A DNA stretch of 64,000 bases from Shinisaurus crocodilurus (Eukaryota; Chordata; Lepidosauria; Squamata; Shinisauridae), in assembly GCA_021292165.1 (NCBI GenBank), contig CM037880.1, positions 137,332,564 to 137,396,563 of the forward strand, read 5' to 3'. Positions 10,443 through 21,570 of this stretch are shown one piece after another. The notes under the pieces were generated by a model. That model saw only the letters and a program-made list of their open reading frames with translations. It made no database searches and was not told the origin of the DNA. Numbering within the stretch: the stretch's first letter is position 1; every line of letters starts with the position of its first letter. Made by a program: the position numbers and the translations under genes.

Positions 10443-11583
10443 ACTCTTTTGTGAGCAATCCTTCCGAAATGAAGTAGGACTAGAGACTGCAGCTAAAATA
10501 CCTTTCTCGGGTACATTCCTCAAATAATTACCTGGAAATAAGTTCCACTGAAATGACAACAGATTTTCACATAATTGCACTGATTCAGAGAGCCTTGTGT
10601 ATAGACTGCTCACTCATTATCAAAGGAATAAATCCCTGTGCACACACAGGGTTGTACCCAACAGTGTCCTGCTCCCAATGGAACAGACACCATGGCGGAT
10701 AGATTTCCCCATCCCCCTGCAGCCCCACATGCCCAACCCCAATCTGCTTTGGAGGGTTGGGGGACCCTCAAGCAGATTTAGGTGAGGAGGAGGAAAGTTG
10801 TATCCGTGGATGTCCCCACTCGCATAACGTTGGCTTTAACCCCTATTTACTTCCATTGAAATGGCCGTAGGGATTTGGTTCTATTTCAACCATTCTTTTG
10901 TGGTACCTCCCAATAGTTATTACTTATTCTCCACTCCCCAGGCCAGTTCTACTGTTAGGCAGAGTAAAACTAACTTCAGGGATCTATTTTGGGTGTCATG
11001 AAAAGGCAGCAAATTGATAGTTACTTAATTTGTTATTATTGTATTTTTACTATCCGAGAGGGAGAGGAGCACTTCTGGGATTTTCTGACTCAGTTGTCAA
11101 AATAATCTGGGTACTCTGCACCTTGACTTGAAGTGGAGGGGGGCACCATTTGCCAGGAAAATATCTTGTGCTGGCCCTGCTCCTAACTTAATATTTTCTA
11201 TTTCCTTCACTTATTTTGAGCTGTCAGGGATTGGCAAGAAGGCCATCAACTATCATCCCTGTTTCAGAGACCAAAATCCTTGCAGTCTAACTTTCTGTCT
11301 TTGAAAAGATTTTAAGTGGCATTCTTTCTTTAATTTAATATGCCCTTCCCATGACAAAGTTTGGCTACAGAGAGTGACTTGCTTGGATGCTGCTACTTGT
11401 ACCATTTTAGTTAACATTATATAGAGGCCTAAGAAGTTACAAAGTAGTAGATGAGTAGGATTTGCTTAATAATATGGAAAATATGAGTGTTTCAACATTT
11501 AAGGAAGCTGGCACTGAAGATTTTGACCTTTCATTGTTGTTGCCAGTGTGCTGCATGTAAAACTATTTTTGAAGAATTATGTA
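10443..11583. other. Intergenic stretch
   Basis: No recognisable gene or repeat boundary was seen. A weak inverted phrase occurs near 10640-10780 (GTTGTACCCAACAGTG). Confidence 0.5.
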
Positions 11584-11829
11584 CAGTCATGTCTTGGATT
11601 GAGAGCATAATTCGTTCCGGAAACGTGCTTGTAATCCAAAACACTCTTATATCAAAACGAAATCCCCCCAAAAAAATTTGTACAGAGATTTTTAATTTAA
11701 GCCGTACTACAGTACTTGTATTGCAAGACGTCGCTTGTATATCAAGTAAAAAAAAATTAAATATTTAAAAATTTGCTTGTCTTGCAAAACACTCTTAAAC
11801 CAAGTTACTTGTAATCCAAGGTATTACTG
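11584..11829 (-). mobile_element. TA-flanked MITE, CAGTAATACC family (copy B)
   Basis: It starts CAGTCATGTCTTGGATTG and ends CCAAGGTATTACTG, with TA on both sides. Its inner order is reversed relative to copies A, C and E, so it lies in the opposite orientation. Confidence 0.83.
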
Positions 11830-12476
11830 TAACTGCATCTCCAAAGCCTCTTTATATGTAAGCTGATAGATAGATTTTAGTTGAAGTGTTTGTATAACTA
11901 TATATTTGTGTACCTAATATAAACTAGTGACAAATAATATTTTATAAAGAAATACCTTGCTGGGCCAAGATTCCTAAAAAGTTGAAGTGGCTGTAGTTCA
12001 ATTCTAATTAATACAGATTCTTTATATTTAATTTTAACTATTAATACAAATGTAGTACACTATGAACCTATATGTAGTGATTTAGAATTATGTCCCATTC
12101 ATTTCAGTGGAATGTACTTTTGAATAAGGCGCTTAGGGTCACACCTCGCCCCTGCCAATTCTCTTCTGCCCCAATTATTGTGTTGTGCAAGTAGCTGCCA
12201 CCACCACCTGTGGAACAGCAATTTAGCATTTCCAGGGCTTCCCTTAGCGCTAAATCTCCCTTGTGTAAGTGGTGGGTCCTGCTTGCACAATGCAGTCGGC
12301 AGGACCCACTGCATGCAGAAGGGAAAGAATTGGCAGGGGCGTAGCACCCTATTGGATTCTAACAGAAGGTCCGATCAAAGTTTTGAAATTCAGTGGGACT
12401 TGCTTCCGTATAAATATATTTAGAGCTGAGCTATACATTTTTACCGCTGGGCTTTTCCCTGAAGAATTTACATATA
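11830..12476. other. Intergenic stretch
   Basis: It is AT-rich on the left. Around 12060-12400 there are phrases like 'CATTTCAGTGGAATGTACTT' and GGCAGGGGCG. This may be a decayed short repeat. No gene was seen. Confidence 0.45.
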
Positions 12477-12749
12477 CCGTATTTTTCGCTCCATAAGACG
12501 CACCGGACCATAAGACGCACTTACTGTATGGTACAAAATTTTTTTTTTTTTTTTTTTAAATCAGCTGAGAGGCGGGGGCTTCCCCCGCCCCACCCAGGAG
12601 TCCTCCGCTCTTCCGGACCAGCAGAGGAAAGTAAAAAAAAAAAAAAAAAATTTTTTTTTTTTTTACTGTACTCACTCCATAGGACGCACAGACATTTCCC
12701 CCTCCTTTTTTGGGAGGAAAAAGTGCGTCTTATGGTCCGAAAAATACGG
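12477..12749. mobile_element. TA-flanked MITE, CCGTATTTTTCG family (copy b)
   Basis: Left end CCGTATTTTTCGCTCCATAA faces TTATGGTCCGAAAAATACGG, flanked by TA. The inside has a poly-T tract, a GC-rich core with CTTCCGGACCAGCAGAGGAA, and a poly-A/poly-T junction. The core is shared with copies a and c. Confidence 0.86.
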
Positions 12750-13214
12750 TAAGTAAATGTGTTCAGGATTGGGACCATATACAAGATTAGATCTGAAGGG
12801 TCTACATAGCAGCTAGTTTGAAATGAAATGCTACTTAAAACCTTTTCCTAGTGGCTACATCTCTAATGTTACCTATTTGAATATAGTGTGACTAGTGTTC
12901 ATTAGTAGCTCTGCGACCTTTTCTGTGGCATCAAAGCATTTCAGGTCCCTCCCTCTTCCACCTTATGCTCATTTATGCTGCAATATCTATATTTGCAGTT
13001 GGCACCCAAAATCCCCCACATTTGTTTAGCTTTTAAAACAGCAAGTGTATTTTATTTAATTCTATTTTTATATTATGGAGTCCAGATTACTGAGAGGTGA
13101 GGAGTCAATGGTAGAATTTCAGCAGTATCCAATTACAGTAGAAGCTCACTTTGGAGTAGAGAGTAAGTGGGTGGGTAGAAGATAACCTTTTATCTTTTGA
13201 CTGCCTTATATATA
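12750..13214. other. Intergenic stretch
   Basis: I see no gene or clear repeat in this stretch. Confidence 0.5.
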
Positions 13215-13484
13215 CAGTAATACCTTGGATTGCAAGTAACTTGGTCTGAGAGCATTTTACAAGACAAGCAAATTTTTAAAATAAATTTTGACTTGATAAA
13301 CAAGCAACGTCTTGCAATACAAGTAGTGCAGGGATGTAGGGATGTAACCACTCACCTCAAGCGGGCGTAGCGGGCCGAAATCGGTCCCGCTCACGCCCAC
13401 CAGAGACTCGCTTTGATATAAGAGTGTTTTGGATTACAAGCACGGTTCTGGAACGAATTATGCTTGCAATCCAAGGTATTACTG
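13215..13484 (+). mobile_element. TA-flanked MITE, CAGTAATACC family (copy C)
   Basis: This 270-bp copy has CAGTAATACCTTGGATTGCA and its complement at the ends, flanked by TA. The interior closely matches copy A but retains a 50-bp segment (CTTGATAAACAAGCAACGTC region) that copy A lacks. Confidence 0.86.
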
Positions 13485-14035
13485 TAGTAAAGTACCATAT
13501 ATTATCTGTTTTCCACCAAAAAGATAGGCTGTGACCCTAAGTAAGCCTTGAGATTTTGGGATACAAATGGTGAATCAAGGACCACATCTTAATTGCTTCA
13601 CTGGCATTTTTTAAATGAGATCCATGGTGTTTCCCCTTTCCCCTTTTCTATACTTGGCTTCCTGTGCTGATGCTAAAGAACGGTCCCCATCCCCCCAAAA
13701 AACCCTCTCTTGTTCTGCATTCTCTGGTTGATTATTTTATGCTGCTATTTTCTCACTTGAATTATTAAAACACAGTTTATTATTGCAATCATGTTTCCAG
13801 CTACCAAGCACTGAATTATTGTTTCTTTTGTTTTTCAACATGATGTAAAAGGCTTATGTGTTAAGGCCATAAGTTAAAAAGAGATTTTTTTAATGGTTAA
13901 ACCAAAATGTTTCTGGGATTATACTACATATGTAATGCCAGAATGTTTCTATATGAAATAAACTCTTTGCTCATAAATAAATGATTTAGGATAATGTTGT
14001 CTTTTCTCTTAATATTATGTATTGTCTTGATCCGG
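13485..14035. other. Intergenic stretch
   Basis: It is AT-rich with no recognised feature. Confidence 0.5.
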
Positions 14036-14160
14036 GGTAGGCAACCTGGCACCCTTCATATGTTTTGGACTAGAGCTCCCGTCAGCATGGCCAGTGGTAA
14101 GGCATGATGGGAGTTGTAATTCAAAATATCCGGAGGGCACCAGGCTGCCTACCCCTAGTC
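14036..14160. repeat. Inverted-repeat element, hAT-like
   Basis: GGGGTAGGCAACCTGGCACC on the left faces GGCACCAGGCTGCCTACCCC on the right. The middle has 'ATGATGGGAGTTGTAATTCA', the same ordering as in 22708-22836. No target duplication was confirmed. Confidence 0.65.
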
Positions 14161-15417
14161 TAGATCTACAGTACTGGAATTTAGCTTGTGTGTGCGTCTA
14201 CATATACCGGTAAGTAGAATTCTCTGCACTTTGGGTGCAGAATGTAGCTTTACATGCTTCAGTACTGTTTAACATTGGCAAAATCTGTAAGTTTTTATGG
14301 ACTTGTTCATTCCAGGAGAGCAGGGCTAAGGATTTAAAAAACAACAACCTGGAGTTAAAATGCTAGTATACAGAAGCTAGCTTAACTTCCAGTTTAACAA
14401 ATTTGATGAAGAACTCTAATCAGTAGCTTTATACCCCACCTTTCAACCTAAATGATTCCAAGGGCAGCTTAAAATTATGTAATTTAGTACAAAGCTATTA
14501 ACTAATCACAGAGGTGGGGCAACTGAGGGAATATGATGTTAAAGCATCTCCCCAGCTCTGATATTCCTGCCGCTGTTGTTGCTCTTATAGGGCCTGCAGC
14601 AAGTCCAGGGAAAATAGCACCCTTCCAAAATGTGTAGATGGAACTGTCATTCAGGGGTGGGGCTTCTTCTCTGGAACTTTATGTACTCCAGATTGATTTC
14701 TTTGGCCAGATATATTAGATCTGTTGTAAACTGCATCTTCATTGCAGAAGGGCTGGAGCAACATCAGTTCCTGGCAGATCTTGTACATGGTCAACTTGAG
14801 TTCACTGAGTGGCACATGGTGGATATGAAAGTTTTCCTGAAAACCAAAGAGTTGGAATTATGATATACAAAATGAAGAAGGATCAGATTTGCCAAAATGG
14901 TTGACCTAAGGTGCTTTAACTTCTGATCAATTCAATTCAATTTATTACGGTCATAAGACCAGCAAGTAACTTCTGATCAGAGTGTTTTGCTTCCTTAGTT
15001 TATTCTGGTCACAATGTCAGCCCCGTACAGAGATTCCTGATAAGCAACATCTGGGGATATGAAAGCAGTAAATAAGTACGATATACAATAGGATAGTGTT
15101 GTAGGCAGTTTTACGCTCCTACCCTGTTAATGACTTTTGCAAGTAATGAAATAGGGGCCTGCCTCCAATATAACTTTCATAAACTCATTCCAAAATGGTC
15201 TATTTTAAAAATGCGTATGCTTGCTGTTTCCAAATTAATGCATGGGAAAACATCACAAAAATACAGTATTAAAGTACAAACTACATAATGGCCAAACTGA
15301 AACATGCTGAATAAAGGAGCAGAGCTGTAAAAGCCATTCATCAGAGATTGTACTGTCAGGACACAAAGCCAAACCATATTAAGCGAACAGATGAGCACAC
15401 AAAAAGCCAGTTGAAAA
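14161..15417. other. Intergenic stretch
   Basis: A minus-strand SINE-like fragment (TTTATACCCCACCTTTCAAC) lies at about 14428-14475. The rest is unassigned, and the small frames show no family likeness. Confidence 0.45.
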
Positions 15418-15680
15418 GGATGGACTTCACTTGGCACCTAAAGGAGGCAGGTAGGCAGACCACCTTGGTGAGGGAGTTCCACAGGTGAGGGATAACCACC
15501 AAAAAGGCTTATGCCCTGCTGGTTACCCACTTAATTTTTGCAGGCTGGGGCATCCAAAGAAGGGCCCACAATGACTATTTTGGCTGTCACAGGGTTTATA
15601 CAGGAGTAAGTGATCCTTCAGGTACCATTAGGTCAAAATCTTGAATTAGACCTGGAAACAGACTGGGAGCCAATAAAGTC
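15418..15680 (-). repeat. Fragment of L2-like LINE 3' region
   Basis: The stretch contains 'GGGAGTTCCACAGGTGAGGG' and 'GGAAACAGACTGGGAGCC' phrases. These match in order the 3' part of the L2-like element at 24990-25290 (minus strand). It is decayed and truncated. Confidence 0.5.
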
Positions 15681-15681
15681 C

Positions 15682-15742
15682 TTTTTATTAAAGGACTTCA
15701 TTCATAGATCTATGAATGAATCTATGAATCCTTTAATAAAAA
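15682..15742. repeat. Imperfect palindrome with 14-bp arms
   Basis: TTTTTATTAAAGGA (15682-15695) is the exact complement of TCCTTTAATAAAAA (15729-15742). CATTCATAGATCTATGAATG nests inside. It probably arose by a local inverted duplication at the edge of the LINE fragment. Confidence 0.75.
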
Positions 15743-17120
15743 CAAATGTAGTACCGGTATGTTAACAATGACAAGCACTTGCCAACAGCCTAGCTGCCAT
15801 ATACTGCAGCAGTTGAAAGTTTCTGAACAGTTCAAAGTTATCCCTTTGTATTAGAATAATGCATTAGAGTATATGCATTAGAGTATAATAATAATGCATT
15901 AGAATATTCAGGCCTGGATGTTACCAAAACATAACCATGACCATGCCACTCCATTCTAGGAGAACATGTTGCAAGCATACCAAGTTGGAAAAAGGGTGTT
16001 ACTGGGCCACAGATGCCACCTGTTCCCTCTTTAGCCATCTGAAGATGTGTGTCAGTCTTTGCTTGGCAATCTTGTCTCTTAGTACAAGGTCCGCATAGCA
16101 ACATCAGTCTAGAGATAGTAGACAAATTAAAAGAATTTTTACCCTTTTTTGCGGTTGTATAGGGCTGTGACCCAATTAAACATTGATTGGTTAAATTTGC
16201 ATACAAGTAAAAATAATAGTCCTGAAGTGGAAAGAATACTTTTTTAGTTTTTGCATGCACACACTGCAATATCAATTAAATATTGAACATTTTCAGTATT
16301 GAACTTGAAGTACCTTATTACAGGTATTTTGTACTACCTTTTAGTAATTTTCTGGGTGGTTTACATAAAAAGTTAAGCTCAGGGCAAAGCAGATTTATAG
16401 TTTTTAGATAGTTTTCTATTCTGATTAGCTATTTGTTGGGCCTGATCTGTTAATAAGGTTCAGGCTGACTTTCTGACCCAAAGATGTGGATGTGTACTCA
16501 GAAAGGCATATGGATTTTAGGAACATGTGGAGTCCACATTCATTTCAGTGGGTGAAATTTATTCTGTCTCACATATATGTGTGCCATAGTTCATGAGATT
16601 TCACTGAGAAGAAACATTCTGTGCTAAAAATACAGTGGTTTCTGTTTTATTATAAAGGAGGAATCAAAGAGATATGAATACAGAATTGATGGGCTATTGC
16701 TCTGATCTATTTAGAAAATCCTCTGTGATGATGTTTTTTTCTCTAATGGACAATGAAAGGTCCAAAATGCTGTGCTGGCATGTGTAATGCAGGTTATGAA
16801 ATTCAATTTTAGTTGCTCAAAATACTTCTGAAGCTGAAACTAATAATGGTACGTTGCATACATCAGTGGGTTCAGTCATCAAGGTTTCTACAAGAATTGA
16901 AATTAAACAGCTGATCCATCCGACCTCTAACCACTCTGCCAACATAGTTCTTCAGAATTAGCTTGTGGATGATCACATGATGAAACACAATTTTAAAAAT
17001 ATATAGCCACATTGGTCCATCATTTATGTGTGTGTGTTTTATCTAACACCAGAGGAAGATGATTTTCTATTACCTGAAGACTAACTGCATTCTGAGGGTT
17101 CTGTTTCCTAACCTCTAGGT
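15743..17120. other. Intergenic stretch
   Basis: I see no gene or clear repeat. The 145-residue minus frame (15838-16275) shows no recognisable domain. Confidence 0.45.
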
Positions 17121-17192
17121 CAGTGTTCTCCAACCTTGGGTCCCCAGATGTTTTTGGCCTACAACTCCCAGCATGCCCCAGCCAGTGTATCT
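17121..17192 (+). repeat. Left half of hAT-like MITE
   Basis: From CAGTGTTCTCCAACCTTGGG to 'CATGCCCCAGCCAGTGTA' it matches the left arm of 20454-20588 almost base for base. The right arm is absent. Confidence 0.75.
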
Positions 17193-17478
17193 TAGGACTT
17201 GAAAATTCTAAAGTATGTACTTCTCTTACATTGTTTTAAATTTCAAGGGAAATAATGAAAGTGTCAACATACTTGAACATGCCCAAAGAGCTTTGTGGTA
17301 GATATTTATCTCTCTGGTATAAACCCTCTTTGCATGTTCTATCCACGCATTAAAGAGATCTGCCCCCTGATCTCTGCGCATTCAGTGAAAGGCAAGAATA
17401 CTGGATGGAGAACCCAGATTGTGCCAAGGTTCCCGATTGCACACACAGACCTAAGTCAGATGTACAGTTGTATGTGGA

Positions 17479-17564
17479 CACAGCCCATTCTCACCTTCCA
17501 CTGAAAGTTGGGAGAAGGTTCCACAGCCCATTCTCACCTTCCAGTGAAAGTTGAGAGGAGGGTC
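17479..17564 (+). repeat. Tandem duplication, 43-bp unit x 2
   Basis: The unit beginning CACAGCCCATTCTCACCTTC is present at 17479 and again at 17522 with few differences. Confidence 0.8.
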
Positions 17565-17765
17565 CACACATGCACAGAGGTTGACGCGGAGTTCCATGGC
17601 TGTAATCATGCTCCCTTTCCATTCCTTGATTGAAGGTTATAGTCACCAGAAAAAAAGTTAGTTATAACTTTGAAACTGCCCACATTGACTGGTATTGTAT
17701 CCATTCATTATTAATTTTATGATATGGTGCACTTTGAGAAATAGAAACTCCTGTGACAGAAGTAT

Positions 17766-17789
17766 AGCAGTGGAAAGCTTTCCACTGCT
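17766..17789. repeat. Perfect 24-bp palindrome
   Basis: The 24 bases centred on AAGCTT are fully self-complementary, with each arm AGCAGTGGAAAG or its complement. No element boundary or role is visible. Confidence 0.85.
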
Positions 17790-18177
17790 GTCAAAGCATA
17801 TTGGGTTCTAAAGGTCAAGCCAGAATTATATTATCAAATCATACCTCTCCAGTAAAGTATTGTCCACTTGGGAATAAGACATGCGTCTTGACTTAAGAGG
17901 GCCAAGTAACCCTCTTACTACAATATTGTCTCTTTTGAGTTAAACTTGTTTTATTTAAAATTTCTTTTAGGTTACACTGTACCTTTTATCCCTCCACCAA
18001 TCATGTGAGCCGGGGAAAGCCAAGAGGCTAAACCTTCTTTGTGAACTTTATAGCTGAGCAGAGTTGAAATTTGTGTATCTTGTGTGCAGATCCCACACAC
18101 TCTACGCTGACTGTATTGTAGCTCCTCTAATGGTGGTACCATTTCAAATTCCTTTTTCAAATCAAGGCAGGACACTA

Positions 18178-18262
18178 TGGCTTGTATCCAACATCAGTTG
18201 AACTTAAGTCCCAGTCATTTCAGTAAATCTACTTTAAGTAGGACTAACATTAGATACAACCA
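18178..18262. repeat. Short inverted-repeat element, GTATCCAACAT family
   Basis: GGCTTGTATCCAACATCAGT on the left faces ACTAACATTAGATACAACC on the right. The layout matches 40896-40983 next to the RANBP9 promoter. Confidence 0.55.
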
Positions 18263-18682
18263 TATATGTTTCATGTTGCCTGATACTACACGGGCTACTA
18301 ATTTTGTAATGCAACCTTTAGCATGTTTTCTGAGAAGTAGGGCCTACTCTTTTCAGTGAGACACTCCCAGGTGGGATTGCAGCTCTATTCATCAATAGCA
18401 CCCTCATGCTAATAGAACCACATTGCATTCCAATGGCCACATGAATTGGCCATAAATCATATCCACACCACGCATAAACTCAGGACTACAGAGAGGAACC
18501 TGTGAAATGGCTTGGTGGGATGAGTTCAGAGGGGCTGTCACATGGCCAGACCTTAGGGTGGTTTGAATACAAATACAATACCATGCTCAGAAGATCCCAT
18601 CAGCAGCCCTGGATTAATGCACACTGCCTGGTTATACTATGCTACAAGGAGAAGGCAGATGAATGGCATGAGATGGAACTCA

Positions 18683-18755
18683 TGGCTGGCTGGGACCTGC
18701 TAGGAGTTGTAGTCCAACACATCTGGAGGGCACCAGGTTAGGAAAGGCTGGTCTA
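18683..18755 (-). repeat. Right half of hAT-like MITE
   Basis: It contains GGGACCTGCTAGGAGTTGTA and then 'CTGGAGGGCACCAGGTTAGG'. This matches the right arm of the 22708-22836 type. Confidence 0.5.
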
Positions 18756-20256
18756 GGGGGGGAATAGCCTTCCAGTGAATGGGAAACTATAGTTCTGGAG
18801 GGGAGGAGGAGACTCCATGTACTTTGAAGAAAATGAAAAATGTTTCTTGAGATGACAGCAAATTACTGTAATGGAAAGAACAGCCTCACACGTTTTCTTT
18901 TTAAAGCACTAAATGAACATTCATATGCTAAAGTAGGTAAGTGTGCACCCTTTACCCCAAACAAAAAGCAAAATCCTTTTCAAATAGTTCCCATACTGCC
19001 TGGATATTGGAGGGAGATTTACAGAAACAGCAGTAACAGCAGTGCTAGCTGCACTTAGTGAGGTTGAGCGGGTGGGCAGATTCCAAGTTTCGCAGGTACA
19101 TCCTGAGACATTAAGGGTTGGATCCATGATGAACTTATCCTTTTGATTTCAGTGGGTCTAATCTAAGCATGAGTAAGTCTGAATCCAACCCTATGAGAAA
19201 ACTGGAGAAAACAGTCCTAAAAGGTTGGCAGGTGAAGAGAAAAATAAAATAAATGCATAGTGTTTGTGCAGCAAAATGAGGATAAGCACAAAGTTTTAAA
19301 GTAACTTTACATTTTGAAATACAGTAACAAGAAACCAATTAATTAAAAAATTCCCTTTTCTATTACATTATGACATTATGAGCTCTCTGACTATAAGTAT
19401 TCTTTTATTGCTTTGCTCTTGATAACCCCCCCCCCCCCCAAGAATAATGGTGTGTTAAGAAAGGCTTTCATCACTGTCCGTCAAATCTACAAGAAGAAGA
19501 AAAATCCCTTCTATTCATTAGAGGCTCTTAATAAAACCTCTTCACAGTGTCGTTAAAAAAGACTCGTATCTCTAAAAGAAGTGGTCTTTCATTCTGCATG
19601 AAAGCAGTACTGTCCTTAATGCTCTTGTCTGATGGTAAAAGTCTTGAAGCATGCTGCCACTACAGTGCCATTAACAATACAGAGTTTAGAATAGAACAGA
19701 ACCTTTACATAATACACCTGGAGTTTGATTTTTGCCTACAGGTGCATCAGTGTAATCTTTAATTGCCTTTGCTTTATACCTGTGGACAGTCACTTGGCTC
19801 GATGCCATGCTGTCATTTGGCATATGCACACACTTGTGCAGGGATCAATGAAATGACAGCTTCATCTATGTCTTCAGAACAGGGGTCCCTAAGAATGTGG
19901 TCCTGAATAAAAGAGCAGCATAAAAACACAACTATTGTACCTAAAATTGCTTGTTTCTTTTATCTCCCAAAGTTATGGAACTGCTGGAAGTCTGATGCAA
20001 CAGACTGCTTGAGCAAGTTAAAGAGAAATGAAGGTTAAGAGCTGCTAATTGTATGGTTTGCTTTTGGGAAACGTTCCCCCTCCCAGTTGTTCTTTTTTCT
20101 TTCTTTTGGTTATTCTATGTGTTGTTCTGTATATTTACTATCCCCTCTTCAGTACAAGCATTTTCAGAGTGGCCCTTTACAGTAAAACCACGAAAGCATA
20201 AAAACATTTTTTAAAAGTTTTTTTAAAAAAGCAGGACTAGTAATCTCATTTATTAT
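18756..20256. other. Intergenic stretch
   Basis: A short repeat lies at 19109-19225 (duplicated at 20738-20850) and a poly-C tract at about 19427-19439. No gene was seen. Confidence 0.5.
19109..19225 (+). repeat. Short repeat, first of a duplicated pair
   Basis: It runs from AAGGGTTGGATCCATGATGA through TCTGAATCCAACCCTATGAG to GAAAACTGGAGAAAACA. The same order recurs at 20738-20850, including bases past the repeat's own end. A larger repeat or a local duplication is therefore likely. Confidence 0.65.
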
Positions 20257-20290
20257 ATATATACCGGTATATATATATATATATATATAT
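20257..20290 (+). repeat. (TA)n microsatellite
   Basis: This is an alternating TA tract interrupted once by ACCGGT. Confidence 0.9.
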
Positions 20291-20632
20291 CCTGTCTTTT
20301 CTCCAAGCAGCTCAAGATGGCATATATGGTTCTCTCCCCTTTACAGCAAACTTGTGAGGTAGGTTAGGCTGAGTGATGGTGAATGGGTCAAGGACACCAA
20401 CTGAGTTCTATGGCAGAGAGGGGATTTGAACCTGGGTGTCCCTGATCCTAGTACAGTGTTCTCCAACCTTGAGTCCCCAGATGTTTTTGGCCTACAACTC
20501 CCAGCATGCCCCAGCCAGTGTAGCTGGCTGGAGCAGGCTGGGAGTTGTAGGCCAAAAACATCTGGGGACCCAAGGTTGGAGAACACTGTCCTAGTACAAC
20601 ACTCTAACCATTGCTCCACACTGGCTCTCAAA
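20291..20632 (-). mobile_element. tRNA-derived SINE, interrupted by a hAT-like MITE
   Basis: On the minus strand it has the tRNA-like head (GAGCCAGTGTGGAGCAATGG, then GGTTCAAATCC as box B) and the body phrase AACCTACCTCACAAG. The same family is intact at 52503-52744. A MITE with an 8-bp duplication (20454-20588) sits inside the head, so the SINE is older than the MITE. Confidence 0.78.
20454..20588. mobile_element. hAT-like MITE with 8-bp target duplication
   Basis: This 135-bp near-perfect palindrome starts CAGTGTTCTCCAACCTTGAG and ends CTTGGGTCCCC-type complement GGTTGGAGAACACTG. It is flanked by the perfect 8-bp duplication TCCTAGTA (20446-20453 and 20589-20596). An 8-bp duplication with CAGTG ends is the hallmark of hAT (Charlie-type) elements. 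The arms differ at only a few bases, so insertion or conversion was recent. Confidence 0.9.
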
Positions 20633-21440
20633 AAAGAAACATCCAGATTAAAATCACTCAAACAACTAAAAGGCCTGCCAACACCATGGCACAGCCTGGA
20701 CACTACAACAGGGAACCCCATTTCTCCAGTCACATTAAAGGTTGGATCCATGATTAACTTACCCCTTGGATTTCAGTGGGTCTAATCTAAGCAAGATTAA
20801 GTCTGAATCCAACCTATGAGAAAACTGGAGAAAACAATCCTAGAAGATCACAAGGTCTTCAGTGTTTGGGCAGGTTCATTGCTCATTCAATTGACTGAGC
20901 CCTGGCTGCCCCTTACTCAGTGGTGACAGTGAGCAGCTACTGAGTACCACCATACAGTTTATTGGTAATGTGGGAATATTGTCATAAATTATAAGCTTAA
21001 AAACTTTCCCCAGCTGTTGGACTATATTCTCAGAATGCTGTCAAAGAGGGCATGAGCTGTACCTAATGAGGTTGGCATGGTAGCCGTAGCGCCTGTCCGT
21101 GAACAAAACCATAACTTGAGGAGAGGTTGTTGTGAGAAACGCACCCTGTACATGATCATAGATACTTTATTCATATCTGTCTTTAAAGAAAGGACATATC
21201 CAAAGATCCAGGGGGAGGGGGTGAAGTTAATAGAAATGGTTAAATGTGGAGATAGGGAGCTTAGCAACTAAAACCAACAGTACCCATAAGAGGGTTCTTC
21301 TTACAATTCTGCTGTTAGTCCTGTAAATCCTTCCTGGAACAGTGTCCTCTCTCATCAAACCCAACATCTTGGGAAAATAGGAAGCACCATAGGAAGCTGC
21401 GTGATAAGGAATCAGAACATTGGCCCATTCCCCCTCTATT
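20633..21440. other. Intergenic stretch
   Basis: It contains the second copy (20738-20850) of the 19109 repeat. The rest is unassigned. Confidence 0.5.
20738..20850 (+). repeat. Short repeat, second of a duplicated pair
   Basis: It has AAGGTTGGATCCATGATTAA through AACCTATGAGAAAACTGGAG, homologous to 19109-19225 about 1.6 kb upstream. Confidence 0.65.
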
Positions 21441-21570
21441 GGCACTACACTAACTGGCAGTGGATCTCCAGGGTTTCAGACAGGAATCTTTCCTAGCCTT
21501 ACCTGGAGATCCCAATATATCTCGGTAGGGCTGGGAAAGATTCCTGCCTGAAGCCCTGGAAAACTGCTAT
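21440..21570. repeat. Two SINE fragments in inverted orientation
   Basis: TTTCAGACAGGAATCTTTCC and GGAAAGATTCCTGCCTGAAG face each other. Both match the body of the tRNA-derived SINE at 46747-46937. Confidence 0.6.

Noticed and set aside
15838..16275. 145-residue minus-strand frame
   Set aside because: No domain, start context or splice support. It starts in AT-rich repeats, so it is probably a chance frame.
20341..20751. 136-residue minus frame and 119-residue plus frame
   Set aside because: Both run through a SINE and a palindromic hAT-type MITE, so the two strands read almost the same.
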